Origin: Ruminococcus sp.
Lineage (GTDB): Bacteria; Bacillota; Clostridia; Oscillospirales; Ruminococcaceae
Length of the DNA stretch: 64,000 nucleotides
Reading direction: 5' to 3'
NCBI RefSeq assembly: GCF_017549005.1
Contig: NZ_JAFYYT010000007.1
Coordinates: forward strand, 141,247-205,246
Part shown: piece after piece, positions 60,725-64,000 of the stretch
How positions within the stretch are numbered: position 1 is the stretch's first letter
How the letters are laid out: the number at the start of each line of letters is the position of its first letter
The notes under the pieces: model-generated
The model's input: the letters and a program-made list of their open reading frames with translations, nothing else
The model's database searches: none
Told to the model about the DNA's origin: nothing
Position numbers and translations under genes: made by a program

Positions 60725-63616
60725 TTATCCTACTACGACTTTAGCCGTTATATTTTTATTGTTTCCGGCAAGCTCCGCTTCGCTGCCAAGATTGATGACA
60801 GGAGCGCCGTTTCCGTCAAAGGCTACACGCTTTATACGCGTATGCCTGCAAGGGTCGTAAAGGGGATCCTTGTTGTAAGTTCCGCAATTTCCCGATGAAT
60901 GGGAATCAGGCCTTGCATGATAAACTATCAGCAGATTGCCGAGCTCGTCCCTCACAAAGCTGTTGTGTCCCGGACCTGCACAGCCCTTTACATCGGCAGT
61001 CGACAAAACAGGACTGCTGAGCTTTTTCCAGCTCTTCGTATTCATAAGGTCGGAGTTTATATCGGCTTCAAGCCTGCCTACGCAGTACTCCGAGCCTGTT
61101 CCCGAAGCAGAGAAGAAAACGTATACCTTATCTTCTGTTTTCAGTACTGCCGCGCCCTCATTTACGCGGTTATTCACAAGCTCCCAGTCATACTCCGGCT
61201 TTGTAAGGAGAATGGGCTCAGAAATCAGCTTCCAGGGCTGTGACGGGTCTATCTCAGCCATAAAAAGTGAGGAATCCCCCTTTATCTCAGCCCATATCAC
61301 GTAATGTCTGCCGTTGTTCTCAAAATAGGTCATATCCAGCGAAAAGTTAGCAAATGAGGAACTGTCGCCTGCTGAAGCCTGCATTTGTCCGCATTCCGTC
61401 CAGTTTCCCGTGTACGGGTCTCCGTCACATTTCAGCACATAGGGACGTATCGCCCATATATCGCTGCTTGCTCCAGCTGCAAAGAACATATACCAGCTGC
61501 CGCCGATATAATGCATTTCGGGAGCCCATATATGCTTGGCAAGCATGCCGCTGGAATGTGCTTTCCATATAGTCTTTTCCTCCGCCGAGGCAAGTCCCCG
61601 GACAGTGCTGCTGCGCCTGAGGATTATGCGGTCGTAGCCCTTGTCAACGCTGCCGTATGCAGGATATGAAGCCGTAAAATAGTAATAGCCGTTGCCGCCG
61701 TCCACTATATATGGGTCGGCTCTTTCTTTTATGAAAGGGTCGGGATAAAGCTCGGAACTGGACTTTACAGTACCGCTGACGCTGTAAACTCCTGCCTTTG
61801 ATGTGTCTATACGCGATATATCAGAGCTGTTCCAGTCCACACTCATATCGCATACTCCGCCGCCTGTATACTCTGCTGCGACAGTATCCGGCATATCAAT
61901 GCTGCTCCCCACGTTCACATTTACTACAGGAGCTCTCATTCTCGTATTTATTGGTGAAAGTCCCTCAGAAGGATAAGCGTTTATGAGTGCCGTGTACTGG
62001 TCGCCGTTTATGGGTATAACATAGCCGTGACGAGGCGTAAAGTTGAAGCTGTAGCTGCTCCTGCTGATTGTTTTGAAGTTCACAAGGTCTGTAGTTTCCT
62101 GCATTACGTAATATCCGTCCCCGTAAGCGTCGGACATCATGAGCCATTTGTCGGTTCCGATAAGATTGTAGATATTTGGTCCCTCAACGCCGATATCCCC
62201 CTCCGAGACCTGCTTTATCTCGCTGTAGGGACCGCTTGCGTGGTCGGACGTGGCAAGATATATGCGCTTATTGGTCTCATTCTTGTAGTACATATAGTAC
62301 TTTCCGTTCACGAATATTATATCGGAGTCGATAGCGTCGTTGCCGTTCTTTGGCGCAAACAGCAGCTGCGGCTCTGTATCAAGCTTCTTCATGTCTCTGC
62401 TGTATGCATAGTACATGATAGTCCTGTCATCACGTCCCGGGACTCTCGCTGCAAAATATATCATATACGCGCCCTTTTCGGCATCGTATATCGCCTGCGG
62501 AGCCCATGCGCGGTCAGCGCCCTGCATATTTGAGTACTTGTTGGCTATCTCGATACTCGTTTCATCGAACCAGTGTACAAGATCGGTAGACTTTGCACTG
62601 AGGAGGTTGCGGTTGCTGTTCCAGCCGAGAGATGACTTCATATCCGTAGCGAGCATATAGTAGAAGCCGTCCTCGCCCTTGAATATATACGGGTCGCGGA
62701 GACACTCCGTGCCGACTCCCGATTTCCATACTGCCCTGCCGCCGTTCAAAGCCTTGAAATTGTAGCCGTCAGTGCTTACTGCATATGAAAGGCGCTCCTG
62801 TTCGGGAGAATTACCGAGGAAGTAGGCGAAAAGATATGCAACATCAGGTTTTTCTGTGGAAATTATGCTGTAAGTTTCGATATTAACATCGTTTCCTGCA
62901 ACAAAACTCGTCAGGAGCACAAGATCGGAAGTATTTACTGCTCCGTCACCGTTCATATCCGCAACTGATGTCATAGTATCATCAAAGCCGCTGATGACTC
63001 CGCGCTGCATTATTATACGGTCATAAATATCAGTCTTTCCGTCAAAATTCAGGTCGCCGCGGACAAATTTAAAGTCGCCGCCAACAGGTCGAATATAGAA
63101 TTTCTGTCCCTCGCCTGCCCAGTAGTCCCACTGATCTATATTTGCGCCGTTATCATAGCTTATATCGTAAACGTCAAGAGCAGCATTTCCCGAGCACTCC
63201 GCTGTGATATAATATGCGTCATCGGTGCGGTGGAGAATGAAGTGCTGAGCCGCCGTGTCCCTGTACTCCGAAAGAAAGATGTTGTTGCCGTTTGTGGAGT
63301 CGCCGTTCTCAACGGTCAGCGCCCTGCTTCTGTCAGCTCCCGAGAGAATGCAGCATTTTCCGTTCCCTGCACTCTCAATATGCCATATCTGCGAGCTGTC
63401 GCCCTTTTTCTCCCACTGCTGAACATTTCCGTCGCTTGCAGCCGTTATATACTTGCCGCTGAGACGTACCATGATAGTATAGTCTGCTCCGCTTATGACC
63501 TCGCCGTAGCTGTCGGCAAAGTCAGCGGCAACTTCCGCACGGGCAGTCACAGGACAGGCAGCAATGACCAATGCCGCCGTGCTTGCAGCTGCAAGCACTT
63601 TTTTCAGTCTGTTCAT
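60725..63616 (-). CDS. Secreted double-GH43 glycosidase with ricin-type CBM and internal dockerin
   Basis: 963 residues: signal peptide (~1-27), ricin-B/CBM13-like module (~40-175; QQWEKKGDSSQIWHI), dockerin (~185-245; DLNFDGKTDIYDRIIM and DMNGDGAVNTSDLVLL), first five-bladed GH43-like domain (~255-555; CLRDPYIFKGEDGFYYMLAT), a small Ig-like/Big_4 domain (~560-612), and a second GH43 domain (~615-960; RADPYIVDGGNGYYYFTA, HIWAPEMHYIGGSWYMFF). GH43 enzymes cleave arabinose or xylose linkages in hemicellulose. The dockerin is internal rather than C-terminal. A weak AGG site precedes the start. Confidence 0.9.
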   Translation of the reverse strand: MNRLKKVLAAASTAALVIAACPVTARAEVAADFADSYGEVISGADYTIMVRLSGKYITAASDGNVQQWEKKGDSSQIWHIESAGNGKCCILSGADRSRALTVENGDSTNGNNIFLSEYRDTAAQHFILHRTDDAYYITAECSGNAALDVYDISYDNGANIDQWDYWAGEGQKFYIRPVGGDFKFVRGDLNFDGKTDIYDRIIMQRGVISGFDDTMTSVADMNGDGAVNTSDLVLLTSFVAGNDVNIETYSIISTEKPDVAYLFAYFLGNSPEQERLSYAVSTDGYNFKALNGGRAVWKSGVGTECLRDPYIFKGEDGFYYMLATDMKSSLGWNSNRNLLSAKSTDLVHWFDETSIEIANKYSNMQGADRAWAPQAIYDAEKGAYMIYFAARVPGRDDRTIMYYAYSRDMKKLDTEPQLLFAPKNGNDAIDSDIIFVNGKYYMYYKNETNKRIYLATSDHASGPYSEIKQVSEGDIGVEGPNIYNLIGTDKWLMMSDAYGDGYYVMQETTDLVNFKTISRSSYSFNFTPRHGYVIPINGDQYTALINAYPSEGLSPINTRMRAPVVNVNVGSSIDMPDTVAAEYTGGGVCDMSVDWNSSDISRIDTSKAGVYSVSGTVKSSSELYPDPFIKERADPYIVDGGNGYYYFTASYPAYGSVDKGYDRIILRRSSTVRGLASAEEKTIWKAHSSGMLAKHIWAPEMHYIGGSWYMFFAAGASSDIWAIRPYVLKCDGDPYTGNWTECGQMQASAGDSSSFANFSLDMTYFENNGRHYVIWAEIKGDSSLFMAEIDPSQPWKLISEPILLTKPEYDWELVNNRVNEGAAVLKTEDKVYVFFSASGTGSEYCVGRLEADINSDLMNTKSWKKLSSPVLSTADVKGCAGPGHNSFVRDELGNLLIVYHARPDSHSSGNCGTYNKDPLYDPCRHTRIKRVAFDGNGAPVINLGSEAELAGNNKNITAKVVVG

Positions 63617-63689
63617 TCCTAAAACCTCTTTTCATTATGATATGTTTCTGTATATACGAACACTTTTCGTTCCGAATTATTCTAAGAAC

Positions 63690-63718
63690 ATTTTACCCGA
63701 TTTTCTCCTAAAAATCAA
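63690..63718 (-). promoter_or_regulatory. Sigma-A promoter of the double-GH43 gene
   Basis: TTGATT (63713-63718), 17 bp, TAAAAT (63690-63695) on the minus strand. Confidence 0.65.
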
Positions 63719-63751
63719 TAGTTTTTTGTGCTTATTCATATCTTTTGACAC

Positions 63752-63785
63752 AAAAAGCTCCGACCTGATCAAGTCGGAGCTTTTT
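63752..63785. terminator. Bidirectional-looking terminator before the GH43 gene
   Basis: 13-bp perfect stem (63752-63764 with 63773-63785) with A and T tracts at its ends. It ends the minus-strand gene that enters from the right edge. Confidence 0.92.
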
Positions 63786-63795
63786 ACATTAAATT

Positions 63796-64000
63796 TTACT
63801 TTATGAGACCAATGCCCCAGATAGTGAAGCTGCCGCTTCCTGTGATGGAAACGTCAAGATCTCCCGTTGTATCCTGATAGTAGCCAAGCTCTGCGTCAGG
63901 ACCGCCCCATGTGTACTGCTTGTTGCCGTTTACCTTTGTGGTCTTGCCGTTTACAGTAACATTTATGCTGCCCATTCCGTTGCTGTTAGCCTTGAATACG
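63796..64000 (-). CDS. C-terminal fragment of a probably secreted carbohydrate-active protein (runs off window)
   Basis: The last 68 codons of a minus-strand gene, stop TAA at 63796. The text (VFKANSNGMGSINVTVNGK ... KQYTWGGPDAELGYYQDTTG ... SGSFTIWGIGLIK) is beta-rich with Trp/Gly, like a carbohydrate-binding or sugar-contacting module at the end of a plant-fibre enzyme. The family cannot be named from this fragment. Codon bias (AAC, GGC, ACA) suggests good expression. The body of the gene lies outside. Confidence 0.7.
   Translation of the reverse strand, partial: VFKANSNGMGSINVTVNGKTTKVNGNKQYTWGGPDAELGYYQDTTGDLDVSITGSGSFTIWGIGLIK

Overview
The window looks like a chromosomal segment of a cellulolytic, spore-forming Gram-positive of the Ruminococcus type (R. 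flavefaciens / R. albus / R. champanellensis-like). The main reasons are dockerin-bearing secreted proteins joined by Thr-rich linkers, a complete spoIIIA operon plus sigG, Firmicute-type sigma-A promoters with 16-17 bp spacers, and strong AGGAGG ribosome sites. No tRNA, rRNA, CRISPR array, transposase or prophage gene was seen.

Layout. (1) 1-8.6 kb, minus strand: a housekeeping operon from one promoter at ~8.65 kb: asp23/Gls24, a GNAT, nusB, a TsaD-like protein, xseA, xseB, ispA, dxs, tlyA, nadK, argR and recN (cut by the window edge). (2) 8.7-13.3 kb, minus: spoIIIAA-AH. (3) 13.4-17.3 kb, minus: a sugar ABC importer (lipoprotein plus two permeases, no ATPase) behind a ~370-nt leader that contains a short ORF and possible RNA structure. 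(4) 17.6-25.4 kb, minus: a 1080-residue papain-like protease with a dockerin, then an operon with a PHP phosphoesterase, a YdcF-like protein, a small protein and an unusual TIM-barrel/acyl-CoA-synthetase fusion. (5) 25.5-31.5 kb, minus: RNA-modification genes (rsmI, trmN6-like, mnmA, tmcAL) with a HAD phosphatase, a hydrolase-GNAT fusion and an unknown. (6) 31.7-42.5 kb: ackA, a DUF3737 beta-helix protein, an ECF sigma with a Thr-rich membrane partner, a dockerin relic, an unknown, SPFH/NfeD, sigG, pdxK/pdxY and an AraC regulator. (7) 42.7-48.5 kb, plus: a tightly packed MBOAT - DHHW - FkbH-like HAD - acyl carrier protein - metallophosphoesterase operon. (8) 48.6-53.4 kb, plus: rlmB, a degenerate P-type-ATPase-like membrane protein and an LCP ligase. 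(9) 53.7-64 kb: an aspartate aminotransferase, a dockerin transglutaminase, a GGDEF/EAL protein, a dockerin GH5 cellulase, a double-GH43 protein with internal dockerin, and the C-terminus of a further probably secreted protein.

How the parts fit. The dockerin proteins (protease, transglutaminase, GH5, double GH43) would be secreted and bound by cohesins encoded elsewhere; released sugars could enter through the ABC importer, and ackA makes acetate. The most system-like novelty is region 7: its parts match the logic of the D-alanylation (Dlt) pathway, with an FkbH-type three-carbon-unit loader in place of DltA, suggesting surface-polymer acylation with a glyceryl-type group. Other points of note are the pseudo-P-type ATPase, a two-copy palindromic repeat that appears to sit in the loops of bidirectional terminators between convergent genes, and an orphan half-dockerin relic.
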